DNA of 64,000 bases, taken from NCBI RefSeq assembly GCF_030247195.1, contig NC_080671.1:106379845-106443844 (forward strand). Reading direction: 5' to 3'. The stretch comes from Topomyia yanbarensis. Its lineage: Eukaryota; Arthropoda; Insecta; Diptera; Culicidae. Shown piece by piece: positions 1 to 12,540 of the stretch. The notes beneath the pieces are model-generated. The model was not told where the DNA came from and searched no databases. It saw only the letters and a list, made by a program, of their open reading frames with translations. The position numbers and the translations under genes were made by a program. Positions within the stretch are counted from its first letter, which is position 1. The number at the start of each line of letters is the position of its first letter.

Positions 1-177
1 CTCACACGAACAGGAACATCACGATTCAAGCGACGTAGTCCTGCTGTTTTAACATTGCGCCGAACAGTTGAATACCACAAGGCGAAAACTGAAGAAACAA
101 AGAAAGTAAAGGAAGAGAAACAAAGAAAAACTGAGCTTAGAAAGAAAGAATACAAGAAGATTCCTGACGAACTTTGA
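1..177 (+). CDS. Partial lysine/arginine-rich ORF of the long-TIR element
   Basis: An open frame from the window edge to TGA at 175-177 gives 58 residues. They are very basic (RFKRRSP, RKTELRKKEYKK) and nearly identical to the C-terminus of the ORF at 42453-42761. The start lies outside the window. No known domain was recognised. The charge fits a nucleic-acid-binding tail of a transposon protein, which is inference only. Confidence 0.4.
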   Translation, partial: LTRTGTSRFKRRSPAVLTLRRTVEYHKAKTEETKKVKEEKQRKTELRKKEYKKIPDEL

Positions 178-950
178 ACCTTGATTTATCATCCACTTGA
201 GGATGTTATTCCATAATACTGCTATAGATGAATTGTTACACGAAATATATTATTGTTTACTCTATTGCATAACATTTAATGCTGCTATGTTAAGTCTGCA
301 GTAACCTAATTGTACCGAGTTTTTCTATTTATCAAAATGATATAACTAAAAAAATACTTCATGCAGTCAGCCTTCCATATAAAGATTAACGTACCATTTT
401 TGATTGGCAGTCACTGATTTGCTTATGTTCTTCTTTCATGCATTAAATATACTGCAAAGAGAACGAGTCAGTAGGTCAGTTTAGTAGAAAAAACTTCACT
501 GTTTCCAAAATATATTCAGTCACATTCAGTGTGTCGAAAATATGCTTGGAACACTGTCCAAATTAGCGTGGAAGGGTCCGAAATGTTAAAAAGTCAAGCT
601 GTGAAGAAATGTCATTTTCGAGTTTATGTCAATGTATAAAACATCCATTGACAGTTTTCTTTCAAGAACAGTAATTTTGGAGCAGACTCGTGCATGTATT
701 ACATTAAAAAAAGCATTAAGGCATTAAGGCAAGCAAATATTTTTTGACGTTCACGTAATTTCACTTCCTCTAGGGTTACCCTATGTGGAGAGTTTCAAAA
801 TCCCGTAATGTTTTCCGCGGTTGGGTTTACACTTCAGGAAAACTGTCATTTTTGTGTAGACTTATTTCCCGTCACGGGATTTCAAATCCCGAGCTCCATT
901 TAAAGTATACGGGGACCCAAATCCCGTGACACGCTTTCCGAACTATAAAC
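1..950 (+). mobile_element. Right part of a long-TIR DNA element (cut by window edge)
   Basis: Bases 1 to about 700 match 42585-43322 almost base for base, including the same short basic reading frame. The stretch from about 770 to 945 is the inverse of 41881-42060 (shared words: CGGGATTTCAAATCCCGAGC, ATGACAGTTTTCCTGAA). The element therefore has long terminal inverted repeats of about 170 bp, with the right one here and the left one only in the copy at 41.9 kb. Superfamily unknown. No transposase domain was recognised. Confidence 0.65.
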
Positions 951-2214
951 TAGCCTTCAGTCGGCGCTACTATATTCATATATAATTACATCAAATACAA
1001 TGGTGATTCATGCATGCGAATCTGTATGCGATGGTGATTTTCAACGTGTTTTCATTTAAGGGGTTACAAAACTAGCATTAAAAAAAATCGATTTTCTATT
1101 TATTAGTCTAAAACGTGCTATTGGCGATTTGCGGCAAAGCCAAAATTAGTCATGCGACACCTATGATTCAGCTCATGAACTGGCAAAGTGATACAGTTTG
1201 CTTTTTTTCACCCGTAAGTGAGTCGTAGCTTACAACAAAATCTTCATTATCTTCTCGGAAAAAGCTTACCACTGCCAAAATTTGAATGAAACGAGTAAGA
1301 AATTTAGTTTTATTTGCAATTATTCTGCAATTACAGCCATTTGCAACTATTTCACTTATACATTTCTTCGAAATGTAATCGGGGTATTATTGTGCGTATT
1401 AAATAAAGTTTCAACTCGAAACCGAGACCCAATCAGTACCAATGTCAAACTACTTCATATTTTGAACTACGTAGGAGATTCAGTGAAGACTATCGGAGAG
1501 AAGGATCGGCTGTGCATGATACAAAGCTGACACTTTCCTATGAGCCGGATATTGGCTTAACTTAGGACGAACGGGAAATGCTGTTGCGGCGGCTACGGTG
1601 CTCAACAAATTACATTTCGAAACAGCGCGCATAAAGCTCTGCGAATAATATTAGAAACCACTATGTTTTACACTCTTTTCGCAAGATGTTTACTCATCAT
1701 CTTATAAAATGATGGTTTTCCTTCATTTTCATAAACAATTATCAACAAATTGATCGGTAATTTGGTGGTTAAAAGTCATTTTTTACCAATGTTTACATAA
1801 AATATATGCACTATGACAGAACAGCATAAAATCAGCAACACTTTCCTTCCAGCGCTATCTGCGAGCGGTTTCAACGTAGAATCGCCAATAGGATGTTAAA
1901 AATAATATCCCAAAACATGGACTACAGTCCCCGTATAAATAAATACCATTCCAGAAATCTTCGGAACCATTTCCTAACAATTCATATAATACCATATTGG
2001 GAATAATACTGATACATTCCACCATTATAATTTAACTATTATACTACCATACTCATTTTAGTTACCATTTCCAATACATTCCGTGTATCCTATATTGGAG
2101 ATTTGTATACTACATTGTATTTTTGCGCTAGAGTAATATTGCTCTGGTGGTCTTTGTTATCTGTTCACGCTGCTCTAAAAACCTGTAGCTTAACATGATA
2201 AAAAATCCTCCTCT
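951..2214. other. AT-rich intergenic stretch, no gene seen
   Basis: Only short frames lacking domain similarity (for example 82 codons at 1282-1530). The part at 1890-2110 is rich in TACCAT and ATTCCA words, like an old MITE, but no clean ends were found. Confidence 0.5.
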
Positions 2215-2227
2215 TACAATATTACGG

Positions 2228-2275
2228 TTATAGCTCAGTTGGATAAAGCGACAGTCCAGTTAGTCTCAACCAAGC
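2228..2275 (+). other. tRNA-like A box (pol III internal promoter remnant)
   Basis: The string TAGCTCAGTTGGATAAAGC fits the tRNA D-arm/A-box consensus very well. No B box or cloverleaf follows, so this is probably the head of a truncated tRNA-derived SINE, not a tRNA gene. Confidence 0.35.
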
Positions 2276-2480
2276 TCTCATCAGAAGATTGCGTGTAACA
2301 AAATGAAATTTCATCAATCGATAGAATTGAAATGTGAAAGGGAAGACATTTTTCCTGCGCCAATATTTTATACATCGCTAGATCTAAAATATGCATGCCA
2401 CCATAATCTGTATAGTTCTTGAATGGTATGTTGTCAAAATGTATATGGAAAATCGCATATTTTGGTATGGTGACTGCTCT

Positions 2481-2689
2481 TAAGGTTGCACAGAGAATGC
2501 GCAAAATTCGCAAACGAAAAAAGCAGTTGTTTTCCACACCGTATGTCAGATCTTCATAAAAATCAATCAGCAGTACTGTAACAACATTCTACATACGCTG
2601 ATTGATTTTTATGAAGATCTGACATACGGTGTGGAAAAAAACTGCTTTTTTTCGTTTGCGAATTTTGCGCATTCTCTGTGCAACCTTAA
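2481..2689. repeat. Long near-perfect inverted repeat (foldback)
   Basis: Arms of about 92 bp at 2481-2572 and 2597-2689 are inverse copies (shared words CGCAAAATTCGCAAACGAAA and CACACCGTATGTCAGATC) around a spacer of about 24 bp. The arms differ by only a few bases, so the structure is young or maintained. Confidence 0.8.
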
Positions 2690-2844
2690 CGACCCGTTGT
2701 TTGTATGGTCGAGCATGGAAAAGCGACATTGGTTATGTTCGATATTGTACCAGGCAATGGTTAATCTATTGTTGAACGAACCATATTGAAAATGGTTTTT
2801 CGACGTTTGATACAATGGTTGGCATATGGTACAGATTTATGCGG

Positions 2845-3120
2845 GTCGTGATTCGCTGGTTGGACACTTTTTAACTGGACGGCTGTTTAGTTGGACCTCC
2901 GCTAGTTGGACCACTGTCCAACTAAAAAGCATCTGAATGTCAAAATCTTATGTCAAATTTACTTGGACAATCAATCTGACAGTTATTAGAGATGTGAATA
3001 GATGCAATTACACTACTAACGTCTCCTTTGGAGAGTTTTTGACACCTGTCAGTCGGTCCAACTAACGAATCAAATTCGTTAGTTGGACAGAGCTGTGGCC
3101 CAACCAGCGAATCACGACTG
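2845..3120. mobile_element. Pogo-like MITE (TIR GTCGTGATTCGCTGGTTGG), copy 1
   Basis: The left end GTCGTGATTCGCTGGTTGG and right end CAACCAGCGAATCACGACTG are inverse copies. TA follows the right end; the left end has lost its first CA. Internal words CCAACTAACGAATCAAATTC and GGAGAGTTTTTGACA recur in the copy at 15826-16282. The TA target and CAGT termini suggest the Tc1/mariner-pogo superfamily. No coding sequence remains. Confidence 0.7.
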
Positions 3121-3122
3121 TA

Positions 3123-3417
3123 CGAAAACGATACATAAATGATCAAATTTTTAATTCTGTCGCAATGCGTCTTATGTATAACCCGTGTGTACTGCAAACT
3201 TTAACCGCGTTTTTCTCTAAACTTCTGAGCTGGCATTTTTACAGTATACTCAAAATTGATTTCTTCAGCGCCGCACGCAGGATTTTTTTATTGGTTAATT
3301 TATTTTTAATTGACATTTTTTTGTCCATTTTTATGATATTTTCGGCGTTTTTTCACTCAAAAATATCGAGAAAAAAAATTCTACGTACGTCGCTTGCTAT
3401 TGACATATTTTTATTTA
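3123..3417. other. Flank between MITE and RTE element, no gene seen
   Basis: T-rich DNA downstream (in element orientation) of the RTE 3' end. The plus-strand frame crossing 3165-3599 has no domain and runs into the antisense of the retrotransposon. Confidence 0.5.
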
Positions 3418-6400
3418 TTAACAGTTTAAGGCCGAAGTGGCCTGTGCCGTATACAAAAGATTCCTCCATTCCACTCGGTCCATGGCCGCGCGTCGCCAGC
3501 CACGCAGTCTGCGAAGGGTCCGCAAATCGTCTTCCACCTGGTCGATCCATCGTGCTCGCTGCGCGCCACGTCTTCTTGTACCGGTCGGGTTGCAATTGAG
3601 AACCGTTTTCACCGGGCTATTGTCCGACATTCTGGCTACGTGCCCGGCCCACCGTAGTCGTCCGATTTTCGCGGTATGACAGATGGGCGGCTCCCCCAAC
3701 AGCTGATGCAACTCATGGTTCATTCGCCGTCTCCATGTGCCGTCTTCCATCTGCACTCCACCGTAGATGGTACGCAGCACTTTCCGTTCGAAGACACCAA
3801 GTGCGCGTTGGTCCTCCACGAGCATGGTCCAGGTCTCGTGCCCGTAGAGAACTACCGGTCTAATCAGCGTCTTGTAGATGGTCAACTTCGTACGACGGCG
3901 AACTCTGTTCGACCGAAGTGTCTTGCGGAGGCCAAAGTAAGCACGATTTCCTGCCACGATGCGTCTACGAATCTCTCTGCTGGTATCATTGTCGGCGGTC
4001 ACCTGTGAGCCCAAGTACACGAACTCTTCAACCACCTCGATTTCGTCGCGACCGATGCAAACTCGAGGCGGGCGGTTCTCATTCTCTTCTCGTGAACCTC
4101 TTCCTATCATGTACTTTGTCTTCGACGTGTTGATGGCAAGTCCGACGCGCTTGGCTTCTCTTTTCAGTCTGATGTAGGCTTCCTCCATCTTCTCAAAGTT
4201 TCGTGCAATAATATCAACGTCATCGGCGAAGCCAAGTAGCTGAACGGACTTTGTGAAAATCGTACCACTCGTGTCGATCCCTGCTCTTCTGATTACACCT
4301 TCCAGCGCGATGTTGAATAACAGACACGAGAGACCATCACCTTGCCGTAACCCTCTGCGTGATTCGAAGGGACTCGAGAGCGTCCCTGAGACACGTACTA
4401 CGCACATCACCCGATCCATCGTCGCCTTCACTAATCGCGTCAGTTTGTCCGGGAATCCGTACTCGTGCATAATCTGCCATAGCTGATCTCGATCGATAGT
4501 GTCGTATGCGGCTTTGAAGTCGATGAACAAATGATGTGTGGGCACATTGTACTCGCGGCATTTCTGCAGTACTTGACGAAGAGCGAACACCTGGTCCGTG
4601 GTAGATCGTTCGCTCATGAAACCCGCCTGGTACTGCCCCACGAACTCTCTTGCAATTGGTGATAGTCGACGGCATAGTATTTGGGAGAGTACCTTGTAGG
4701 CGGCGTTCAGCAGGGTGATTGCACGGTAATTACAGCAATCCAGCTTGTCGCCCTTTTTGTAGATAGGACACACGACACCTTCCATCCACTCCTCCGGTAA
4801 AATCTCCTCCTCCCAAATCTTGGTAATCACCCAGTGCAGCGCTTTAGCCAGTGGCTCGCCACCGTGTTTTAGTAGCTCGCTTGGTATTTGGTCAACCCCA
4901 GCGGCTTTATTATTTTTGAGCCGGCTAATCTCCTCCTGGATTTCTTGGAGATCCGGAGCCGGTAGTGTAATGTCTTCCGCGCGTGCTCCCAGGTGCGTTA
5001 CCGTGCCATCCTCGTCATCTGCTGCATCGCCGTTCAGGTGTTCTTCGTAGTGCTGCCGCCACCTCTGGATCACCTCACACTGGTCCGTGAGAAGATTCCC
5101 GTTTGTATCTCTGCACATGTCGGCCTGTGGTACGTGGCCCCTGCGCGAGCGGTTCAACTTCTCGTAGAATTTCCGTGTGTCTTTAGCGCGGTACAGCTGC
5201 TCCATCGCTTCGCGATCTCGGTCTTCCTGCTGGCGCTTTTTGGTCCGGAAAACCGAGTTCTGCCTGTTCCGTGCTTGTTTATATCGCGCCTCGTTCGCCC
5301 TCGTGCGGTGTTGCAGCATTCTCGCCCATGCTGCATTCTTCTCTTCGACTAACTGCTCGCATTCGCCGTCGTACCAGTCGCTTCTTCGGTCCGGGCCCAC
5401 CGTACCTAGTGCAGTGGCTGCGGTGCTGCCTATGGCGGATCGGATATCTCTCCAGCCATCTTCAAGGGCAACTGCGCCTAGCTGCTCTTCCGTTGGTAGT
5501 GCCACTTCCAACTGCTGCGCGTATTCTTGAGCCACTCTGTCATTTTGTAGCCGCTCGATGTTTAGCCGCGGCGTTCGGCTTCGACGAGAGCTATGCACTG
5601 TCGAAAGTTTTGAGCGCAAGCATATTGCAACCAGGTAGTGGTCCGAGTCTATATTCGCACTGCGATAAGTGCGGACGTTTGTGATGTCCGAGAAGAATCT
5701 ACCGTCGATTAGAACGTGGTCGATTTGATTTTTTGTTACTTGGTCCGGTGATCTCCAGGTGACTTTGTGGATATCTTTGCGAGGGAAGAAGGTGCTTCGG
5801 ATTACCATTCCACGGGAGGCTGCGAAGTTCACACATCGTTGGCCGTTGTCATTTGATACGGAATGCAGGCTGTTAGGCCCGATCACCGGTCTGTACATTG
5901 CCTCCCTTCCTACCTGTGCGTTCATGTCGCCGATGACAATTTTCACGTCTCGCAGAGGGCAACCGTCGTATGTCTGCTCCAGCTGCATGTAGAACGCTTC
6001 TTTCTCGTCGTCGGGTCTCCCTTCGTGTGGGCAGTGCACGTTGATGATGCTGTAGTTGAAGAAACGGCCTTTGATCCTCAACTTGCACATCCTTGCGTTG
6101 ATCGGCTGCCACCCGATCACACGTTGGCGCATCTTGCCCAGCACTATGAAGCCGGTTCCCAGCTCGTTGGTTGTACCACAGCTCTGGTAGAAGGTAGCCG
6201 CTCGATGCCCGCTTTTCCACACCTTCTGTCCCGTCCAGCAAAGTTCCTGCAGCGCCACGATATCGAAGTTGCGGGGGTGTAGCTCGTCGTAGATTATCCT
6301 GTCACATCCTGCGAAGCCGAGCGATCTGCAGTTCCATGTTCCGAGTTTCCAATCGTGATCCTTTATTCGTCGCCTGGGTCGTTGCCGATTGTTCTGGGTC

Positions 6401-6588
6401 GTATTCTCTTCTGTATTGTTCGTTGTGGGTTTTTTTAAGGGGCGGCTTATAGGGCCTACGCCAACCACCTGTCTCGCCGGTGGGTCATCGTGCCAGGACT
6501 GCTTAAGGTCCCACCTGGACACCAGGACAGGTTTACACCTTCCGAAGAAGGGTAACCCCCCCCCCCCCCCCCCCTTCCCTGTCAGCAT
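3418..6588 (-). CDS. RTE-type endonuclease/reverse transcriptase polyprotein
   Basis: The uninterrupted frame of 1056 residues encodes the machinery for target-primed reverse transcription. An apurinic-type endonuclease covers about residues 80-330 (LGTWNCRSLG, VIGDMNAQVG, SDHYLVAI). Reverse transcriptase covers about 560-830, with the YRAITLL block, DFKAAYDTIDR, GLRQGDGLSCLLFN and the active-site FADDVDII near residue 786. A C-terminal region carries LRWAGHVARM, commonly seen in such ORFs. No stop or frameshift interrupts it, so it may be recent. The first Met lies just before a 19-base C run (6556-6574) that codes for glycines, and translation may really start downstream or upstream of it. 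Clade assignment rests on motif style, not on a phylogeny. Confidence 0.85.
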   Translation of the reverse strand: MLTGKGGGGGGLPFFGRCKPVLVSRWDLKQSWHDDPPARQVVGVGPISRPLKKPTTNNTEENTTQNNRQRPRRRIKDHDWKLGTWNCRSLGFAGCDRIIYDELHPRNFDIVALQELCWTGQKVWKSGHRAATFYQSCGTTNELGTGFIVLGKMRQRVIGWQPINARMCKLRIKGRFFNYSIINVHCPHEGRPDDEKEAFYMQLEQTYDGCPLRDVKIVIGDMNAQVGREAMYRPVIGPNSLHSVSNDNGQRCVNFAASRGMVIRSTFFPRKDIHKVTWRSPDQVTKNQIDHVLIDGRFFSDITNVRTYRSANIDSDHYLVAICLRSKLSTVHSSRRSRTPRLNIERLQNDRVAQEYAQQLEVALPTEEQLGAVALEDGWRDIRSAIGSTAATALGTVGPDRRSDWYDGECEQLVEEKNAAWARMLQHRTRANEARYKQARNRQNSVFRTKKRQQEDRDREAMEQLYRAKDTRKFYEKLNRSRRGHVPQADMCRDTNGNLLTDQCEVIQRWRQHYEEHLNGDAADDEDGTVTHLGARAEDITLPAPDLQEIQEEISRLKNNKAAGVDQIPSELLKHGGEPLAKALHWVITKIWEEEILPEEWMEGVVCPIYKKGDKLDCCNYRAITLLNAAYKVLSQILCRRLSPIAREFVGQYQAGFMSERSTTDQVFALRQVLQKCREYNVPTHHLFIDFKAAYDTIDRDQLWQIMHEYGFPDKLTRLVKATMDRVMCVVRVSGTLSSPFESRRGLRQGDGLSCLLFNIALEGVIRRAGIDTSGTIFTKSVQLLGFADDVDIIARNFEKMEEAYIRLKREAKRVGLAINTSKTKYMIGRGSREENENRPPRVCIGRDEIEVVEEFVYLGSQVTADNDTSREIRRRIVAGNRAYFGLRKTLRSNRVRRRTKLTIYKTLIRPVVLYGHETWTMLVEDQRALGVFERKVLRTIYGGVQMEDGTWRRRMNHELHQLLGEPPICHTAKIGRLRWAGHVARMSDNSPVKTVLNCNPTGTRRRGAQRARWIDQVEDDLRTLRRLRGWRRAAMDRVEWRNLLYTAQATSALNC

Positions 6589-6720
6589 ACGACCAAAGTT
6601 CCCACCGGGGTTGGTTACCCGATCTTCACTAAGGTTACTCGTATCCCAGTCGACGCCACGGGGAGGCCAGGGCTAGGAGTTACTGGGCAGGAGGCTAAGG
6701 ACCGCAAGTGGGGTCTATTT
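3418..6720 (-). mobile_element. RTE-clade LINE, near full-length
   Basis: The element holds one long endonuclease-reverse transcriptase frame on the minus strand, ending only about 20 nt before a short A/T-rich tail (TAATAAATAAAAATATG). A single EN-RT frame with a very short 3' UTR is the usual architecture of the RTE clade, to which mosquito JAM1-type elements belong. The 5' edge is not sharp; typical leader-like sequence extends to about 6700. No target-site duplication was identified. Confidence 0.75.
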
Positions 6721-7080
6721 TATGCCTTCAGGTACAAGAGGCTTACGCACTGCCCAGTCATTGACGACCATGCTATTGACATAAGGAATCAGGAAAAATT
6801 TGTTTTTTTTTGGCTGTAGGTCAAAAATCACGGGAGATAGATTTCCGATTTGTGTGAGGGAAAATGCTGAACAGCCGCCATCTTGTGATGAAATTGCTCG
6901 AAAAACATATTTTGTGTGATTCAATACTTATGTTATAAATCCCATTTAACAGGATCTCGATTCACCTCTTTGTTGCGTCAAGTAAAATTAATGAAATATG
7001 CCTATTTTTCCTGCTCTACCCCTTAAATGTTTACACAGGTTTTCAGGGAAGTTTTTGTTCTAGCTTATTTGTCTGTTCTC
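6721..7080. other. Flank of the RTE element, no gene seen
   Basis: No supported gene or repeat end. The small minus-strand frame at 6715-6924 has no recognisable domain. Confidence 0.45.
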
Positions 7081-7084
7081 TGTG

Positions 7085-7775
7085 ACTGTTTTAAAGTCTT
7101 CTTTGGAGAGTTTTTGACATTTTTCAGTCGGCCTAATTAGCGAATCAAATTCGTTACACAGAAAACTTGCATTACCTAGCAGTACACTGAAAAAAATCCA
7201 AACGTTAATTCTATTTGCTTCAAACCGCTTAAAATTCATATGAAGAAGAAATGCTATTGTTATCTCGCGCACACATATCTTCTATGTGTCAACTGTATAA
7301 ACTATGTATGAACACACATAAGTTATATGTGCATATTGTTATAGAATGGGGTTTTATGTGCCCAATAGTTATGAAATGTGAATGTAAGATTAATATTTCT
7401 TGTAAATACACACATTAGGTTTATGTGCCAGCAAATAGTGTCTATATGCCTCCGTTAATTGCAAAAATCTATGTGTAAAATCAATAGGCATAACGTTTAC
7501 TTTTTTTTGAGTGTAGGTAATTCTAAATCTGTGCATCCTACTTCCTCCAACGAAAAACGAAAGAGAGGGAGTCCAAATTTACCCAAAAATAATGGGATAT
7601 TCCCCAAAGCCGACTAAACTTCATCCCATTAATTTTGAGTAAAAAAATCATTCCCTCTCGCTTGTTTTCCGGCAGTGAAATGAGGACAGCAAATTAAAAT
7701 TACCTACTGGTAGGTAATGGATTTTAAGTGTGTAGGTGAACAGAGGCTGTGACCCAACCAGCGAATCACGACTGT
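7085..7775. mobile_element. Pogo-like MITE remnant split by nested insertion
   Basis: The part at 7092-7157 matches the inner right half of the 2845-3120 element (GGAGAGTTTTTGACA, CGAATCAAATTCGTTA), and 7752-7775 supplies its terminal CAACCAGCGAATCACGACTG followed by TA. Roughly 580 bp of foreign DNA, including the MITE at 7185-7513, lies between these two matching pieces. Confidence 0.55.
7185..7513. mobile_element. TA-flanked MITE (CACTGAAAAAAAT termini)
   Basis: The left end CACTGAAAAAAATCC and the right end reading CACTCAAAAAAAAGT on the opposite strand are imperfect inverted repeats, each bordered by TA. AACGTTA lies just inside both ends. The body is built of repeated ATGTGTnnA words. 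TA duplication suggests a Tc1/mariner-type MITE. No coding capacity. Confidence 0.6.
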
Positions 7776-7794
7776 ATACATTATTCGACGTTAA

Positions 7795-8150
7795 GGCTGG
7801 TTTACAGTTCAAGAAATGGGTCACAGGATTTCGCACGGGATTTGATCAGGGAAAATTTCCCGCCGAGACCTCTTCAAACTGTCAAACCAAAAACTCTGCT
7901 GCTTCTTAAAAATACAAACAGTATCAAACAGCGAATTGCAAACCTTATAAAAATACTGTTTTCCACGTCGGAAACAATTATTCCCAGGCGGATTTCTGTG
8001 TGAAGAGTTTTAAAATCCCATAATGTTTCGTGCGGTTGGGTTTACAGTTCAGGAAAAATTAATATTTAGTACAAGAAGATTTCCGACAAACTTTTGGTCC
8101 TTTGCTGAAACGTAGAATTATTTATTGGCCTTTTACTAAACTTATTTTTT
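7795..8150. mobile_element. Deletion derivative of the long-TIR family
   Basis: GCGGTTGGGTTTACAGTTCA at 8031-8050 and nearby GTGTGAAGAGTTTTAAAATC match the terminal repeat at 41.9-42.06 kb. AATTAATATTTAGTACAAGA at 8059 matches the interior at 42766. The interior between them has been lost. No coding sequence remains. Confidence 0.5.
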
Positions 8151-8297
8151 ACGTCTCAAAAAGAGTTATGGACACACTCAATGTGTTTAAAGCGTTAATT
8201 AAATTAGCTGGGTAGTTGAATGCATTGTCGTTTTTATATTTTGCATATTTCTTCGATGATTTGAGATTTTTTAAAAAGAAAATACTAGCGGCCAATT

Positions 8298-8408
8298 TAT
8301 TCACTGGATGAAAACCGGTTTTCGCTGAAAACCAGTTTTCGGGTTGCTGGTTGTCAATAAGCCAAAAAACGTTTTTCAACGAAAACCGGTTTTCATCCAA
8401 GTGAACTA
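8298..8408. repeat. Foldback repeat with GAAAACCGGTTTTC core
   Basis: TTCACTGGATGAAAACCGGT at the left is inverse to GAAAACCGGTTTTCATCC...AGTGAA at the right, giving a small imperfect hairpin. Each arm also contains the self-palindromic core GAAAACCGGTTTTC. Confidence 0.55.
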
Positions 8409-8430
8409 CTGACTGTTCATTAAGATTCCT

Positions 8431-8511
8431 CCGTGGATAGGACTCGAGCATATGACGAGCGCCATAAGGGGCATATGACACCAGCACCTTACCCTCTGAA
8501 CCACCCCACCT
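8431..8511 (-). other. tRNA-like sequence (SINE head or pseudo-tRNA)
   Basis: On the minus strand GTGGTTCAGAGGGTAAGGTG resembles the A box of type II (Leu/Ser) tRNAs, and TGCTCGAGTCC resembles the B box about 45 nt later. The ends pair only partly (GTGG with CCAC). The anticodon arm is not convincing, so this is a degraded tRNA or tRNA-derived SINE. Confidence 0.35.
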
Positions 8512-8520
8512 CCACACTTC

Positions 8521-9195
8521 TAGAGCCTACTACACTTTAATCGCATTCTTTTTGGACCAATGGTTGATATAACCAGGAATCAATATATTGGCTCAAATGG
8601 CACGTTCCCCGTACATAGTCCGGGATTTGTGCCTTTCAAATATTGCACCCGATCTGGGTTTAACGACCGGGTGTTCCGGCACTTCGTTGGATATACTACA
8701 CACAAGTGACATCGTTATCAATATTCAGCGGATATTAGTTCCGATAACAGGTATCTTCTGCGATATATTACTAGTTTAAAACTGATCAAAAGTTGTGAAG
8801 CAGCAGACGGCTTTGTATAATTTGAGTTTTTCAAAAAACCTGACATAACCATCATTACACTCAGACCAAACAATGCGTATTTCTCGTGTATGTTCAGAGG
8901 CTTTAGTTCCAAGCTAGTCATATCAACACAGAGTCAACATACGAAGCGGGAATATATGTTTGACAGTAGCCTATCATTTTGGCATGGTTAAATTTGAAAA
9001 ATTGTCATTACCGGTTATTGATTTGTCTCAAACCTTACTTGATTGACGCATTTACATTTACCTACATGAACCTGCTCAGGAAATTCACAATATTACATTT
9101 GATAAAAAGTTGTGACAGGTGCGGATTGTATTCAGAATGATAGTTTTGGTTGTATCCAATTAATAATTGCTATTGCTAAGAATTAACTTACCGTG
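8521..9195. other. Region downstream of CDK8, no gene seen
   Basis: Only small frames without domains. It should contain the 3' UTR of the minus-strand CDK8 gene. No canonical AATAAA was found on the minus strand close to the stop. Confidence 0.45.
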
Positions 9196-9198
9196 CAA

Positions 9199-11137
<1,939 letters not shown>

Positions 11138-11398
11138 AGCACAGAATTAGAAATCAATGAAATTGATTGATTATTAAGTATTTTTAATACTAGTCTTTCA
11201 CTTCACTACATAGACTGTTATATCCTTCTAACAACAGCTTGTAACACGTAGTTTTATTCACGCGAATAATGTATTATAGCTTTAGGTATTATTTTCCGTT
11301 CAAAACTAATCATGAAATCACAAAAACGTAAACAAAATTTGAAGAATACTTATTCAAAAGGCGTTAGTGACAGCGACAAACAAACTTACCCAGTAAAG

Positions 11399-11554
11399 TT
11401 CAGCCGGAAATGTGCCGGAATTCCGGGTGGTTCCAGCTAGTATTCCGGCTCCAGTGACAACCGATTCTAATTAGAATCGATTGTCTCACTGGAGCCGGAA
11501 TATTAACTGAAACCAATCGGAATTCCAGCTCATTTCCGGCTGAACTTTACTGGG
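11399..11554. mobile_element. TA-flanked foldback MITE (CCCAGTAAAGTTCAGCCGGAA)
   Basis: CCCAGTAAAGTTCAGCCGGA at the left and its inverse TCCGGCTGAACTTTACTGGG at the right are both bordered by TA. The 156-bp interior is a further inverted repeat (GATTCTAATTAGAATCGATT). It lies about 260 bp upstream of the CDK8 start codon. Related, more degraded copies are at 14.45-14.6, 16.3-16.9 and 60.2-60.4 kb. Confidence 0.8.
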
Positions 11555-12540
11555 TAAGTGTAACATTTGAATTAGACAGAATAAAAATTGTAAAAATAAA
11601 CAAAATTTGTTTTTGGTTTTAAATTTAATTTTGGTTTTAAATAGGATTCAGGTTTGATTCAATCAATACTGTTGGTTGAAATTACCAACTCGATCATGAA
11701 CCGACCAAAGGGCCGAAGACGCAATGATATCGAATCGAGAAAAATAGGTTTGAAAATTCGTTTTAAAAAATTAAATAGTATTTTAACAGTGTTTTCATAC
11801 TGCGCTTTCAAATGTATTGAAACACTTCAAAACAATACTAGTTTTCGGAAGCATTACGAAAATATTTTATATAATAACGTTTTCGTTGATAAAATTGAAA
11901 AAATATATTTCGCCGAGTGTTGTTATGAAATGTTGATTAGGCCATTTTTGAGTCGCCCTCTTACTTTGACCACTCACAATTTCGCCCTGCAGTGTCGCCA
12001 GAAAACAAAAACCAAATGTGGGTTTCGCCGTGCTCGCCGGAGGGGAAAATTTGTTATTCTTCCCGGGCGTATCAAGCAGTTGGTTTTTGTTTAGGGCGAC
12101 TCTGTTTACGGGCTTTGTAAACAATGATGCTGTCAATTTCGCCCGTACACACTACCTTAGAAATGCAGAGGCGTAATCCGCCTGGCGGCTTGTTTACAGT
12201 TGAAAGTCGGTTCCGCCGTTTTGTTTTTTATTGATTTTCATGAAGTGTGAATCATTTTTAAATGAGTTTTTATATTTATTATGAAGTATTTTTACTCCTC
12301 TTTAAGATATTACTCAAATCTCCGTTTGTGTACATTTGTTATATAGGCCCATTTGTCGGTTTACGATCGAACTAATTCATTTGTTGGCTTTTCAGTAGTT
12401 TCAACAAATATTTCGTTTGAAACAACAAAATCATGATAAGCTTAACCGAACAAACAAGTTTGAAGAAACGAAAACAAATTGTTTGTATCAACCAAAGGAG
12501 AGAATAACTCAAACCTAACTTAAATATGGAATTCATACTG
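11555..12540. other. Intergenic stretch, no gene supported
   Basis: A frame of 146 codons at 11654-12094 has no recognisable domain and is low-complexity in its first half. It is noted but not called as a gene. Confidence 0.4.

Noticed and set aside
2228..2300. Functional tRNA gene
   Set aside because: Good A box but no T arm or acceptor pairing.
3437..6282. Many plus-strand ORFs of 70-140 codons
   Set aside because: They are shadows of the long RTE endonuclease-RT frame on the minus strand.
11654..12094. 146-codon ORF as a gene
   Set aside because: Low-complexity, no domain, no splice or start context; kept only as a note in the gap entry.
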